DNA of 19,195 nt from Lasiodiplodia sp. COLG20 (Eukaryota > Ascomycota > Dothideomycetes > Botryosphaeriales > Botryosphaeriaceae). The notes below the pieces were generated by a model. It worked only from the letters and a program-made list of their open reading frames with translations, did no database searches and was not told where the DNA came from. The stretch lies in contig VNWV01000073.1 of assembly GCA_009801085.1 (NCBI GenBank), positions 1-19,195 of the forward strand, in the 5' to 3' direction. Positions 1 to 9,424 of this stretch are shown here, piece after piece (position 1 is the first letter of the stretch; the number at the start of each line of letters is the position of its first letter). A program made the position numbers and the translations under genes.

Positions 1-2275
1 TTTGCGCCTGCAATGTCTACCAAGACATGCAGCTTAGAATCATACAACGCGGCCCGAAGTGGGGCGAGACTCGATGACGATCATGCTCGTGCTTACCCTC
101 TGCATTCATCCTAGCTCGGGAAGAAGTATTATGCGTGCGAAATGCAGCGTCGTACTCATCACGACACAGGAAAGCGTCTGCCACAGTGGTTCACGACCAA
201 TTTGCTAGGTTGGTCATTACATGGTTGATTGCAACATTGGTGCATTTTGTGGGCAGAGGACTGGTGTTGGGTATGATAGAACAAAAAGCTTTTACAGTTC
301 CGGCAAGCATTCGAATATGATCAGTCGACTGTCTTGATTAGTCTCGACGGTGACTAGCCGCCTCCATACGCTCCTGCGTCGCGTGTTTTTCCTCTTTGTG
401 GAATATGAGGTTGCGGTACTACAGTCACCGCTCACGGAAAAATCAAATTCTCGCCTCAAGCAGCGCGCTGCAACAATGGACACACCAGAGAAAGCCTTGC
501 AAATCGTCAAAGACCTGTTTCACAAAAGCAGACAGCACATGGCTCTCCCGAACATTGCTGGACAGGGATCGCTGCTTGAAATCGAGTCTCCAAATGTAGG
601 ACTGCGCTCTCTGACCCATCAGAGGCGTTTTGGACTTGGCTAATGCCCCGGAAGTGGGGAGCGGGTGACCATGGCTGCCGGGGCTGAGGTGATGCGCGAG
701 TATCGAAGCCAGCTGCCCGGCTACGTAACATCGGAGCGCAGGCATAAGTGGGACTTCACAGTCACACGTTTCACAGTTTTCGGCATGGTGGCATACGGAT
801 GAATACGAGGAGCTTGTGGAGGTCGAACGGAGCTTAACGACATACTGCAGGGATGCATTGGCTTCCAGTCCCTCTACGGGTGCGGGATTCGGGTCAAAGC
901 ATCCGTGCAAGAAGTACTGGGCCAGCCGCGCGATCTACTCGGAGCTGTGGGGAGGGCACACCCTGAGATCCTGAATCGGGTATCATTGGTAACGACCACC
1001 ACACCTTCATATCCTGGGAGTCTCCTCGACTGGTTCCGTCCTTTGACAATTTGCCAGCCAGTGCAGGTTTCTGACAGGCTGGCACTTCTTAAAGGTTGTG
1101 TGCACAAGTACCTGTTGTTCAAGGAAGGTAAACCAAGACCCATCCCCACCAAATAAGGAGTGCTTTCAACTATCCAAGGCAGGGCCGGAAGAAAATTCCG
1201 CATGGCTGGCATCTACCAGGCGCCACGAAGACCTGCAAATGGATAACTTGCTCCACGTCAGGATGCTTGCCAGTATCAGACCGTGGCCGTGACCCGCATT
1301 TCCACTTCACTCAGCCGGTGCTTTCACTGTCCTGGCCGCTCTCACCCCCTCAATTACCTGCTGTGTTGCTGTATGGCAACGACATTGTTGAAGAATGAAG
1401 CTTTGGATTTCTATAGCCCTAGAACATCAGATCCGTACCTCAATGAATCCCTGTCCTCCAGAATAGTCCACCATCGCCCCCGAGATGCGAAATGAGCCCC
1501 TGATTAACGAACGAGCACAGCTGCGCGGGCATCGTGTTAGACACGACTCGGAGTGTCCACTCGACGTTGCTGCTAACCATCTTTGACAGTCTAACTCTAG
1601 AGAAGCCCTAGTTTCTTGGTGGTTTTGGCGTGCCCGTCGTGTCATAGCCGCCGCGGTGTTCGTCATGATCCTGTGGGCCGAGCTCGGGCCAAGTCAGTGT
1701 GCCATCAATCGAAAGTCCATGCAAGAGCACCAACTAGTTCTGCCATTGTGAAACTCACAAGTGAGTCAAGCCGTGGGTCAGGGTTTGGTACAATGAGCTA
1801 CTTGTTAGGCTGTAGCATCAGCTGTGCGTGGCACATATTTATAGTGAAGATACATTTGCTGAAGGATGCCACGGGGGAGCTCTTGTAAGCTTGGATAGTG
1901 CACCGGAGTCCAGGGCTCGATCTGGCAGAATCAGGCGGCTTCGCACCAGCCTTTTCTTCACCATCTACCCTGTGGGTCAAGCCAGGGTCTTTGGCTCAGG
2001 GCTGCGCATGACCTATGAGACGCTGCAGCGTGCAAAGTCGAGCCTGGAGTCCACGCCACGCGTGTCGTCCGGCGGGCAGAGGAGCTACCTTGGCTGCATG
2101 AGAGCCAGCGGTACGCCAATACTGTGCTCGTTCTGGGACGTCGTACTCCGTGTGGGCTCTTGTCGAATGCTTCCTGCGGGATTCTCAGTGGGACCCCCCC
2201 TCCATGCTACCTGCCAGTCTACAACCGGCTAGGGTCGTTCTAGGAGACGAGTAGCGTGGCATCACCGACAAGAAC
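1..2275. other. No recognisable gene; scattered open stretches only
   Basis: I find no gene I can name here. Open stretches of modest length occur in several plus frames: 729-974 (81 codons, rich in Glu, Tyr and Trp), 905-1156 (ends in a Lys/Pro-rich segment), 1590-1751 (see separate entry) and 1828-2232. They lie in different frames, have no good ATG context, and could not be joined with convincing splice sites. Base composition is near 50% GC and there is no obvious AT-rich decay of the kind left by strong RIP. The stretch could be the eroded remains of a gene, or non-coding DNA with chance open frames. Confidence 0.4.
1590..1751 (+). other. Possible isolated terminal exon
   Basis: A 53-codon open frame that starts right after a textbook fungal 3' splice site: branch point CTAAC at 1573-1577, then acceptor ACAG ending at 1589. 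The frame ends with TGA at 1749-1751. The predicted segment starts basic and aromatic, with SWWFWRARR followed by a hydrophobic run (VIAAAVFVMILWAEL) that could be a membrane segment. I could not find a matching upstream exon with a good donor in a compatible frame, so this is either an orphan exon of a decayed gene or chance. Function unknown. Confidence 0.2.
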
Positions 2276-2759
2276 AGCTCTTCCGTTTCGCAACACCGAA
2301 ATTAGCCGTTCAATTTCGGTCATGCGTCTAAAAGCCATACGAGTGTGATGTTTGCCCCTATAGCGTGCCCTCTTGCCTAAGAATGACATATAAACCCATG
2401 CAAGTCCGTTTGCGATGCCACAGATATGCTAAAGCACGCGAAGATCGGGTAGGATGCTCTTTGATGAGATTTGCGCTTGAACGGCCGAGTCATTGATGAA
2501 TGAGTGTATTGATTCTTCTTTCCATCTACTTGGTGTTGAACCTAAAGCTGTCTCAAGATGAGTGACTAAGCTAATAAACTTGTCCAGTAGCAAACAACGG
2601 TGATTGAATTCTGTCAGACTGTGCTTTACTTTTTGCTCCGCGTTTATTTGCCGTATATCTCGTGTTATTTCTCAACACCAAGGCAGAATCCCTATTTATC
2701 TCACCACCGAGCGTGACTCACTCACGATACCTTGAGGCACGTGCATGCAGCAATCAGTG
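2276..2759. other. Intergenic, no gene seen
   Basis: This AT-richer stretch has many stops in all frames and no open frame worth reporting, apart from the inverted repeat at 2295-2320. It probably holds the upstream region of the candidate gene starting at 2837. Confidence 0.5.
2295..2320. repeat. 9-bp perfect inverted repeat
   Basis: ACCGAAATT at 2295-2303 is repeated in perfect inverted orientation as AATTTCGGT at 2312-2320, with an 8-nt spacer. It lies in gene-free DNA between the left-end fragments and the TATA box at 2760. It could be a dyad binding site or a small hairpin. A 9-bp palindrome is expected by chance now and then in 19 kb. Confidence 0.4.
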
Positions 2760-2767
2760 TATATAAA
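2760..2767 (+). promoter_or_regulatory. TATA box (TATATAAA)
   Basis: A consensus TATATAAA lies 70 nt upstream of the ATG at 2837, a typical fungal distance to a translation start. It is one of the reasons for accepting the three-exon model that follows. Confidence 0.45.
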
Positions 2768-2836
2768 CAGGTAGTTTCTGGCCCGAGCAAGTACTTCCGC
2801 CTACTGGTACATTAAATACTGTTCCATGGGCTTAAC

Positions 2837-3871
2837 ATGTTTCACTCTAAACCTTTTTTTCCTGACTCGATCGAATACGGTTTCGTGGCAGTCGCGTGCA
2901 GCTGTCAGTACTATGCAAGGAACTACGAAAGCATTTCATATCGTGGAAAAGAGGTATGCCGGGAAGGTTCACTAATCATGGAATCGCTCAGCCTCGTCAA
3001 GCTCCTGGTTATGGAATTGGAAAAAATTGAGCTGGAAACAATTCTTGAGGGCTCACTAAAGCTTGAGTTCATCCTCAAGAAGGGAATGGAAGCTTTGGCT
3101 CCGGCGGGTATTTTCCACATATGCAAGCGGTAAGCGGAAAAATTGTTAACTCCTTCGTGATCAGGCAAGCTGATGATGAATTACCCTCACAAACGTTATG
3201 AGAACGATCAAAATGGCTCTCATTACAGCTCAAATGCTGATTCACATTTACGCACTGAGACAGTTTGTGGAAATGAGAGCAAGGAACCGGCTGAGCTGAG
3301 GTAGGTGCGAAAAACCATCAAGCACTCAGTACGTGCTCGGATTTTGAGCGATTCTTGGGATATAGACTTATGAAGAAGCAGCTATTGGAAGCCTCTTCTA
3401 TGCTCTTCCCTCGTAAACACTGCTCAGTCAGGCTCGACTAAGGCAGATCCAGAACTCTGCAACATTACCCTACCAATCATACAGTTTGAAGGCTTTATGG
3501 TCAAGCGCAAGCCATCTGATATAGCCAGGATCTGTGAGGAGCAGCATGGATTTGCTGAGAAGAAGCTACTTCGCGTGGTGGACTACCTCCGAGTGATCTC
3601 AGAATTTGGTAGTCAGATCAGGTCTAATTTTGCGGACTGTCAAGACAATATGCAGACCGAAATCAGAAAAGAGATCACAGTGTTCTGCTGGCGATATGAC
3701 AATAGAACTTCGGCGCAAAAGAGCCTTGTACCGAGCCGATTCAACATCAGCATGACCGCGTCACGGAAGCTGTTGCCGTTGGAGGAGGTTCCGCCTCCTC
3801 CAATATTTCAGGCTAGGGTTAGCAACAAGGGACGCCATTTACTGGGCGCGCGAATGCCGACAGTGACATAA
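2837..3871 (+). CDS. Candidate three-exon gene, unknown family (298 aa)
   Basis: I do not recognise this protein. Proposed exons are 2837-3107, 3165-3300 and 3382-3871. Intron 1 (57 nt) runs from GTATTT to ATCAG with a TTAAC branch-like site. Intron 2 (81 nt) runs from GTAGGT to GCAG. Both junctions keep one reading frame and the exons sum to 299 codons including the stop. Residues about 50-90 are rich in Leu, Glu and Lys and probably helical (MELEKIELETILEGSLKLEF). The middle is polar, Asn/Ser/His-rich. Exon 3 has a helical, charged block around RICEEQHGFAEKKLLRVVDY and a short Pro run (PPPP) near the end. A TATA box at 2760 fits the start. There is no signal peptide or membrane segment. The splice choices were made by hand to keep the frame open, so the model may be wrong in part. 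The ATG at 3173 is an alternative start if exon 1 is not real. Confidence 0.4.
3108..3164 (+). other. Proposed intron 1 of the 2837-3871 gene
   Basis: GTATTT donor, ATCAG acceptor, TTAAC about 16 nt before the acceptor; 57 nt. A competing GTAAGC donor at 3130 lies inside it but gives introns of 35 or 40 nt that break the frame. Confidence 0.35.
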
Positions 3872-4526
3872 AGAATCCAAGTGGTGCTTTAACATCAAAG
3901 AAGAGACAGCGGGAGACACTGGGCTCCAATCAGGATAGGGGGAGAAAAAAAAAACAGAGCGGCGCATCTTCTGAACTCCTGTAACACATGCTTGGCTCGT
4001 AGTGTTGCGTTTGCAAGTATACCAGTGATGTCGGACGAAATAATTAGGAAGTGGAGCTGGTACTGTTAACGCAGGGTGCTCCACCACAGTATAGCCTGCA
4101 AACGCCTGGTGGGTCGCGACGATCGGGCGCTAAACATGACTGGCAGGGATGCAGCCACGGTCGGACTGTACGCTTCACAGGTCACGAGACCGTGCATTCA
4201 AAAACAGGGAGACCAGTACATTTATGGGGCAATCAAAAAGTGAAGCTTTCCTTTCTACGATAAACACCAACTGCAACCTTTGTTATTGTGCGCGTTTCGA
4301 GCGTCCTTCCCGCGCGGGCTTCTGCTGCTGCCAGGATGAGGCCTTTGGCCATGAGAACCTATGCTTAATTGTAAGCAGCCCTCTTTTCAATTCCCTCCGC
4401 TTTCATTAGCTGTCTTCTACGCCATTCGCGGGAGATAACAGGAACACCAGACTTCATCGATACCGAAAAAGCAGCTTCCAGTTATCTCGGCTATCTGTTT
4501 GTACAAAACCAACTTTGTTAATTTCT
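3872..4526. other. Intergenic, no gene seen
   Basis: This holds a short purine-rich run with ten consecutive A residues near 3947-3956. It also contains open frames of 70-86 codons (4051-4263 and 4149-4409) that overlap in different frames, lack homology I can recognise, and have no splice support. I see no promoter elements I would defend. Confidence 0.4.
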
Positions 4527-4624
4527 CACGTGACGAACCTAGCTCCTGCACCACAGGAGGAGCGGTCGCTGAAACCCAATGAACACCGACCCAGCACTTC
4601 TTGAGAAATTACCATAGGAGAAGC
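4527..4624 (+). repeat. Dispersed repeat block, copy A (hairpin CTCCTG/CAGGAG)
   Basis: Ordered blocks CACGTGAC (4527-4534), AGCTCCTG (4541-4548), CAGGAGGAG (4554-4562) and TAGGAGAAGC (4615-4624) recur in the same order at 16919-16980. CTCCTG and CAGGAG form a 6-bp hairpin with the 5-nt loop CACCA. The spacing inside the hairpin is identical in both copies while the loop differs, which is what a conserved stem would give. It lies about 80 nt upstream of the ATG at 4703. It could be the remains of a small non-autonomous transposon or a shared promoter module. Confidence 0.4.
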
Positions 4625-4702
4625 TGATCGCACACTGGACTTCACGACTCACTATTTTCTTACACACCGATTTGGCTTCCTCGACTTTGTCTGCGGACGA
4701 AG

Positions 4703-5066
4703 ATGGTGGGGACGGATATGCGACGGTCGCTGCGGCGCGTCTTTAGTAGCGCCGCGACTATCGTGCTTTTCACCGCGGCAAGCCAGCCGTCCAACGCCAG
4801 TCTTGCGCACCAATCATAGCCTAGCTACGAGGGGAGCATGCTTAGATGATACTATAAACCTGCTGGGTATTATCGCCGAGCGGAACTATGCGCTCGCCAA
4901 ACAGAATGAGGCTCTGATGAGGAGTTGTCGTAGATCTTTCTACTTGGCCGTAAGTAGCTCTAACTTGGACAACCCTCCGCTGGTAGATGAACCCACAGGC
5001 CAATGCAGTAGTGTTAAGAATATGAATGGAAATAACATCCGCGGTTTTCAGAATACAAGACGGTAA
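4703..5066 (+). CDS. Doubtful small two-exon gene, unknown function (102 aa)
   Basis: Proposed exons are 4703-4745 and 4801-5066 with a 55-nt intron (GTAGCG donor, CGCCAG acceptor) that keeps the frame. The predicted protein starts with a basic segment (MRRSLRRVF), then a helical, Leu/Asn/Glu-rich stretch (INLLGIIAERNYALAKQNE) that could be a short coiled coil, and ends in an Asn/Arg-rich tail. Without splicing, the ATG at 4703 gives only a 38-codon product that looks like a signal peptide. A GTAAGT donor at 4950 could start another intron ending at 4998. The gene is convergent with the DUF7924-like gene, its stop lying about 185 nt from that gene's stop. I do not recognise the family and it may be non-coding. 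Confidence 0.25.
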
Positions 5067-5250
5067 AAGAGGCACTACGCATAATGGAGGACTACGTCAT
5101 CGCTCTCTTTAGGCTTCACTTCTCGATATGTTGCTTTGCCGTAGCATGCCTGCTTTTATTGCCACCAGCATTACCCCTATTGTCATTATCCATGTTCGTA
5201 GCTACTAGATCTCTCCCCATTAGAGAACCATGCTCGCGCAGTCAGCTCAG

Positions 5251-6915
5251 TTAACTCGAGCTATCTGATGTACCTGGTGACGCAGTATTAATGTCTATCG
5301 CATCGATTGCTTCGCGGAGACGACTGAGAAGGCGGGGTGCCCATCTTTCATACAAGTTTCTGAAAAAACCATACAGCTGAGTCGTGTCTTTCATTTCCTT
5401 GAGCAAAGACTTGTAAACCTTGCGTCGGTAGACCACGGTTCTCTCTCCGTCTACAATGGGATAGTAGGCATAGATGTATGCCATTTCGTGGTTGTAGGAC
5501 ATTGAAAACGCCATAATGTGACCGCTGCAGGTATTCTCAGTTTTCGCACCTCGAAACAACTCAACAATGGAGCGGACAGCGATCAGCATGCTATAGCCAT
5601 TCTGGTTCTCGGCATCGCTCAAAGGCCCAAATGCTGACGTTACCTCGCAAGTAAGAAATGGAAAGTACATTCGAGTTGTCGGCTTGAAAGATGTCCGATT
5701 ATCGGCAATGATGTTGAGCTTGCCGAGCTGATCCTTTGAAAAGGCCTTCCAAGAGAAGCCTACACAATAGTCGGGTAATGGCACACAAAATTCAGGCAGA
5801 AGTGACGAGTAGTTGCTCCAAGGCTCGCTCCACTGATTGACGACAAGGTCATATCTCTCTCGTAGCGTTTTGTCCTTGAAGTTGATGTCTCTGAGAACTC
5901 CTGCCGACGGACATATAACTGGGTGCAGTTCTTGGATAATACCGCGCTTGTTTTCGCCGTGCAATCGCTTCAGCAGAGACATGACAGCTTTAGGGTGAAA
6001 CCGAGCGTCAGGTTGACCTTCCCTCCGCATCTGCATCAAGTCTTGCAAAATCATCTTGCTCTCCTGGATCAGGCGCTGTTCCGTCTCTGTCTCGTCGTCC
6101 GAAAAATCATCGTCGTCCGAGTCCATGATCAGGCACACCCCATCCGCACCCCGCCTAAGGATTTCGCGATGGTCTAGCTCCTCGTATCTTATCGAACAAT
6201 CTGTTATGGTGTCTTCTGATGGTGATATGGTGCTTTCTAATGGTAAAGTTGCTTCGATACCCTGCAACCAGATTTCGATTGGGATTTTTCCCAGTGTATG
6301 TCTCAAGGCGGACCCATAAGGTTCCTTCTGTCTGGTTCCGGTCGATTCCTCGGCGGTATCGTTCGAATGTCGATTCTTCCGTCGCTCAGGGTCTTGCGGC
6401 GCGCTTGCAGGAGCCTTTGGTTCATTGTGCTGTAAATGAAGCTTGCGGTTCGACTTTGGCGCTAGCTTTAGGCTCTTTGGAGGAAGAGTGGCTTCCCGCT
6501 GGGGTGCTGCAGACTGTTTTTGCTGACCTCAGCCTGTCAATACACTGCCTGGGTGACGATAGAGCAACAATATAGAAGCTAGGTTCACTAACCTGCGGTT
6601 TCTTCGACGAGGTAAAAACTCCCTCTGTGAACTCAGCAGATAATCCCCGCATGCGGCGGCTTTTGCGCTGTGCTGACAGCCTTCCCTGCTCTGAGAATAA
6701 CGGATCAACACATGAATCTTGCTTTGCCGAAAGGACAGCGGACTTGCGCGTTTCTTGACAGGGCTGCTAACGGGGGTGGGTGACGGTGGGCGAACTGGCT
6801 TCTTCCGCGACTGGCCACGCCTGCCTGTGGCGGTGGCAGTGGGTTTGGTATGGGCGGACGGTGCTGTGACAGGGACATTATGGCCCGGTGCAGACGACCG
6901 GGTTTGCGGCGCCAT
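5251..6915 (-). CDS. DUF7924-family protein, probable catalytic Lys lost
   Basis: This is a paralogue of the protein at 7550-9424. The conserved C-terminal region lies in the large exon 6522-5251 (423 codons plus TAA). It includes PDYCVGF (Asp codon 5770-5772), YFPFLTCEV and ENQNGYSM, and near the end NLYERWAPRLLSRLRE. In the sister copy the segment reads E-A-K; here it is E-V-T, the Thr codon ACG at 5638-5640 replacing the expected Lys. An acidic run (MDSDDDDFSDDE) precedes the domain. A 70-nt intron at 6592-6523 (CAG|GTTAGT to GGTCAG) cleanly joins exon 6593-upstream to the large exon. The best N-terminus is the ATG at 6915, whose product is basic and Pro/Ser-rich. Reaching the next exon from it needs a frame change between about 6771 and 6668: either a 44-nt intron (6711-6668) or an 86-nt one (6771-6686). 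Both have weak consensus. A start at 6652 avoids this problem. DUF7924 is my family reading; function unknown. Confidence 0.8.
6523..6592 (-). other. Intron in the leftward DUF7924-like gene
   Basis: On the minus strand it begins GTTAGT after an exon ending CCGCAG and ends GGTCAG; 70 nt. It joins two phase-0 boundaries and carries the frame from the Lys/Ser-rich exon into the 424-codon exon. A nearer acceptor at 6534 (59 nt) would break the frame. Confidence 0.65.
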
Positions 6916-7549
6916 GGTGTGCAAGAGCGATCCGTATATATGAAGGGTTGGTGGACGGAGACGAGGTTCCTCCACTGGCTGCAAATATTTCTGAGGAGGG
7001 CGGTCGCTCTTCCAGAATAAACACCAAGAGATGGGAACTGCCGTTTTGAAGGGCAAGCTACTCCGCTCTTCAAGGATGCAGGATGATAAGTCAAAATTAT
7101 GTCGGCCCGAAGTCCGCATGCTACGTATGCTGTGGACAACTTCTAACAAAAAAAGTAATGCCGTACCTCGTACCTCGATGCCGGTTGCTGACGGCTGCGG
7201 CGCAGAGCCCGTATGCAGGCGTAAATAATGCTGTCTCGGCGCTATACCTGCAAAAGTAATGCATACAGATATATAATACTCCTTATCGGACCGAGCGAAA
7301 GGCGGTGTGCCCCTCACACAAAGGTGGACATGCCAAAGCGATTGGCCCATGTTGGCCACCCTCGCGTCATGAGCGCTTTTAAGCAATGAACGGAAGCACT
7401 TATCGAAGCTCCCGCGGCGACACGGGTTAGCAAAGCCTAGAGCACCGGAAGCTCAGGTACATACTTTAGTGTTGCAGCTTCGTCCGTGTTGTTCCAGCAG
7501 AGGGTCTCTCTTCTATCTACTCTTATCACTCGCCATTCGCTCGCCCACC
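6916..7549. promoter_or_regulatory. Shared divergent promoter region of the two DUF7924 paralogues
   Basis: This 634-bp region separates the two start codons. TATA-like sequences are TATATA at 6935-6940, only about 20 nt from the leftward ATG at 6915, and TATATAAT at 7270-7277, about 270 nt from the rightward ATG. The first is too close to serve a transcript containing the ATG at 6915 unless translation begins downstream, for example at 6652. A pyrimidine-rich stretch (about 7505-7545) leads to the rightward ATG, as in many TATA-less fungal promoters. Shared control of the two genes is inferred from the arrangement only. Confidence 0.4.
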
Positions 7550-9424
7550 ATGGGTCGGCGAAAGCGCTCAACTGCCGCTTCGCAACCTCGGAAGAAGATC
7601 AAAATAGAACCACTAAAGGGAAAAAAGCTTACCAGTACGTATGCCCACCGGAGATGGCCAAAGACGTGTGTTAACCGTCTCCAAGCGCCGGTTGAGCGTC
7701 CATCACGACCAGCCCGTTGCAACTATCGCAGCAGCCGCCGCATCAAGGGATTACCCCCATTGTCCCCCGATGTCAGTACGCCGCTTCTTTGGTTCATCAG
7801 CATACCGTTCAGCTCACTCACAGGCAAGATAAAGCAACCCCATAGTGGCAAAAACTCGGCACCAGCGCCAAGTTCTAGGTCCAGGCCTAGCCCCAACAGG
7901 GGGCCAAGAACAAGGACAGGGGAACCTAACGGCCCTCCATACTCGTCTCTAGGCCAGAGATCCGCAGTAGATACCACTTCTGCCGAAAGCCTAGGCGACA
8001 AGCCCCCGCCCACGGAGGCCTACGTCGACAATGCAACTCAGGCAGAATACCAAGGCGTGGCAGAAGAGAAAGGGCCTCAGACAGGACACCAAGACGTGGC
8101 CAGAGCAGCATTTCCATCAGCAACTGCACAGTTGGCGTACAACGACCCAGTAGAAAGTCGGACCATGAACGACGCTCAGCCTGGGCGAACCGCCATTGGG
8201 GACACCACAACGACAGAGTCCATGCGAAGCACGCCCGCACATCGGCCAACTGTGTCCATCGCGTCCCAGGAGCTCGAGTGGAAGAATGCAACGAGCTCTG
8301 TGCGGAGATCGACAGCTTCATCTACAGAGCAAGAGGCCGGTTCAACGAATGGCATCTACAAATCGGAAGACTTCCCTTCCATATTGGAGGACAGGTCTCT
8401 AATGGTGCAGTTGTTTATGAATCGGTATCCTGAGGACATAGATGAAGAAATTGCAGAGGACACGACCAGGAAATTACGGGAAACCATCAAGGAGGAAAAT
8501 CATAACCCTCCAGCCGATGCGCGTTACGAGTCCGAGGTGCTGAGATTGACCATGGAGCAGCTGCAGTTCAAGAACAAGGATTACGTCATAGCAGAGCTTG
8601 GTGATCTCGTCTGCCCTCCAGCAAAACGCCTCTTTGCTATCCACCATGGAGATATTGAGCTCCATAAAACCTATAAACTCTTTGCTGATCATCGGAACGA
8701 GGCATGGGCAAAGGCACGTCAGCTTCGAGACGGATTTCCAAACCCTAGGCCGGACTATTGCGTTGGCTTCTGTGCCAAGGCTTTCTCGCCCGACGAATTG
8801 GATCTACTGGCCGTAGTACCTGGTATTCCATCAAGTTTCGTATCAATGGACGACATGTATTTTCCATTCCTTACCTGCGAGGCCAAGTCTTCCAACGAGC
8901 CGATATTCTTGGCGGAGAACCAAAATGCATACAGCATGATGGTGGCAGTCTCATCCACATTTAAGCTTTTTAAGGCTGCAAAGATGGAGAAAAGGGTACA
9001 TCGGAGGGTTTTGGGATTCTCAATCTCCTATGACAATAGGTATGTGGTTGTGAACGGATACTACCCTGTCTTCGCCGGCCAACGCCTGAAGATCTACCGA
9101 GCACAGATATGCCACTTTGTGATCTCACCGAAAGCCTCCGACAAGTGGCAATCATGGCACTTAGTCCGCAACATCTACGAGGTTTGGGCTCCGGAGCACC
9201 TAGAGCACCTCCGCATGTCCATCGAGTTGCTGAAGTTCACCACCGATGTGCCCGGCCTCAGGAATGGAGATGTATGGAAGCCGACGCCCTCTGAATCAGA
9301 ACACATTGCATTGCAACAGCTCGGCCTACAGGAATCTGGTCTGCGGGAGGCGGAGGCGGATAGTGCTGGTTTTTTTAATGGACTGGATCGAACGAGGCGA
9401 GCCATGAGTGCGCCGCTTGTCTGA
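7550..9424 (+). CDS. DUF7924-family protein, PD-(D/E)XK-like motif intact
   Basis: 624 aa. The ATG at 7550 has a strong context (CACCATGG); the frame is open 81 nt further upstream, but that ATG is weaker. Residues 1-30 are very basic (MGRRKRS, RKKIKIEP, KGKK) and look like a nuclear localisation signal. Residues 30-300 are Pro/Ser/Thr-rich and probably disordered. Residues about 300-560 hold the conserved domain: PDYCVGF with Asp402, then YFPFLTCEAKS with Glu444 and Lys446, then ENQNAY with Gln458. The D...E-x-K...Q spacing is like PD-(D/E)XK nuclease-fold proteins; a nuclease activity is inference only. The domain ends with NIYEVWAPEHLEHLR, matching the paralogue on the other strand. A 48-nt in-frame segment at 7776-7823 (GTACGC...CTCAC..CACAG) looks like an intron whose removal would delete the only hydrophobic stretch in the N-terminal half. 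The polypeptide is readable with or without it. Confidence 0.85.
   Translation: MGRRKRSTAASQPRKKIKIEPLKGKKLTSTYAHRRWPKTCVNRLQAPVERPSRPARCNYRSSRRIKGLPPLSPDVSTPLLWFISIPFSSLTGKIKQPHSGKNSAPAPSSRSRPSPNRGPRTRTGEPNGPPYSSLGQRSAVDTTSAESLGDKPPPTEAYVDNATQAEYQGVAEEKGPQTGHQDVARAAFPSATAQLAYNDPVESRTMNDAQPGRTAIGDTTTTESMRSTPAHRPTVSIASQELEWKNATSSVRRSTASSTEQEAGSTNGIYKSEDFPSILEDRSLMVQLFMNRYPEDIDEEIAEDTTRKLRETIKEENHNPPADARYESEVLRLTMEQLQFKNKDYVIAELGDLVCPPAKRLFAIHHGDIELHKTYKLFADHRNEAWAKARQLRDGFPNPRPDYCVGFCAKAFSPDELDLLAVVPGIPSSFVSMDDMYFPFLTCEAKSSNEPIFLAENQNAYSMMVAVSSTFKLFKAAKMEKRVHRRVLGFSISYDNRYVVVNGYYPVFAGQRLKIYRAQICHFVISPKASDKWQSWHLVRNIYEVWAPEHLEHLRMSIELLKFTTDVPGLRNGDVWKPTPSESEHIALQQLGLQESGLREAEADSAGFFNGLDRTRRAMSAPLV
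7776..7823 (+). other. Possible in-frame intron of the rightward DUF7924-like gene
   Basis: GTACGC donor, CTCAC branch-like site and CACAG acceptor; 48 nt, a multiple of three. Splicing removes 16 residues, including PLLWFISIPFSSL, a hydrophobic island inside an otherwise basic, polar region. Retention leaves the frame open. Confidence 0.35.

Noticed and set aside
7469..7549. ATG at 7469 as the start of the rightward DUF7924-like protein
   Set aside because: The 27 extra residues are hydrophobic and Cys/Ser-rich from a pyrimidine-rich leader. The ATG at 7550 has a strong CACCATGG context followed by a typical basic N-terminus.
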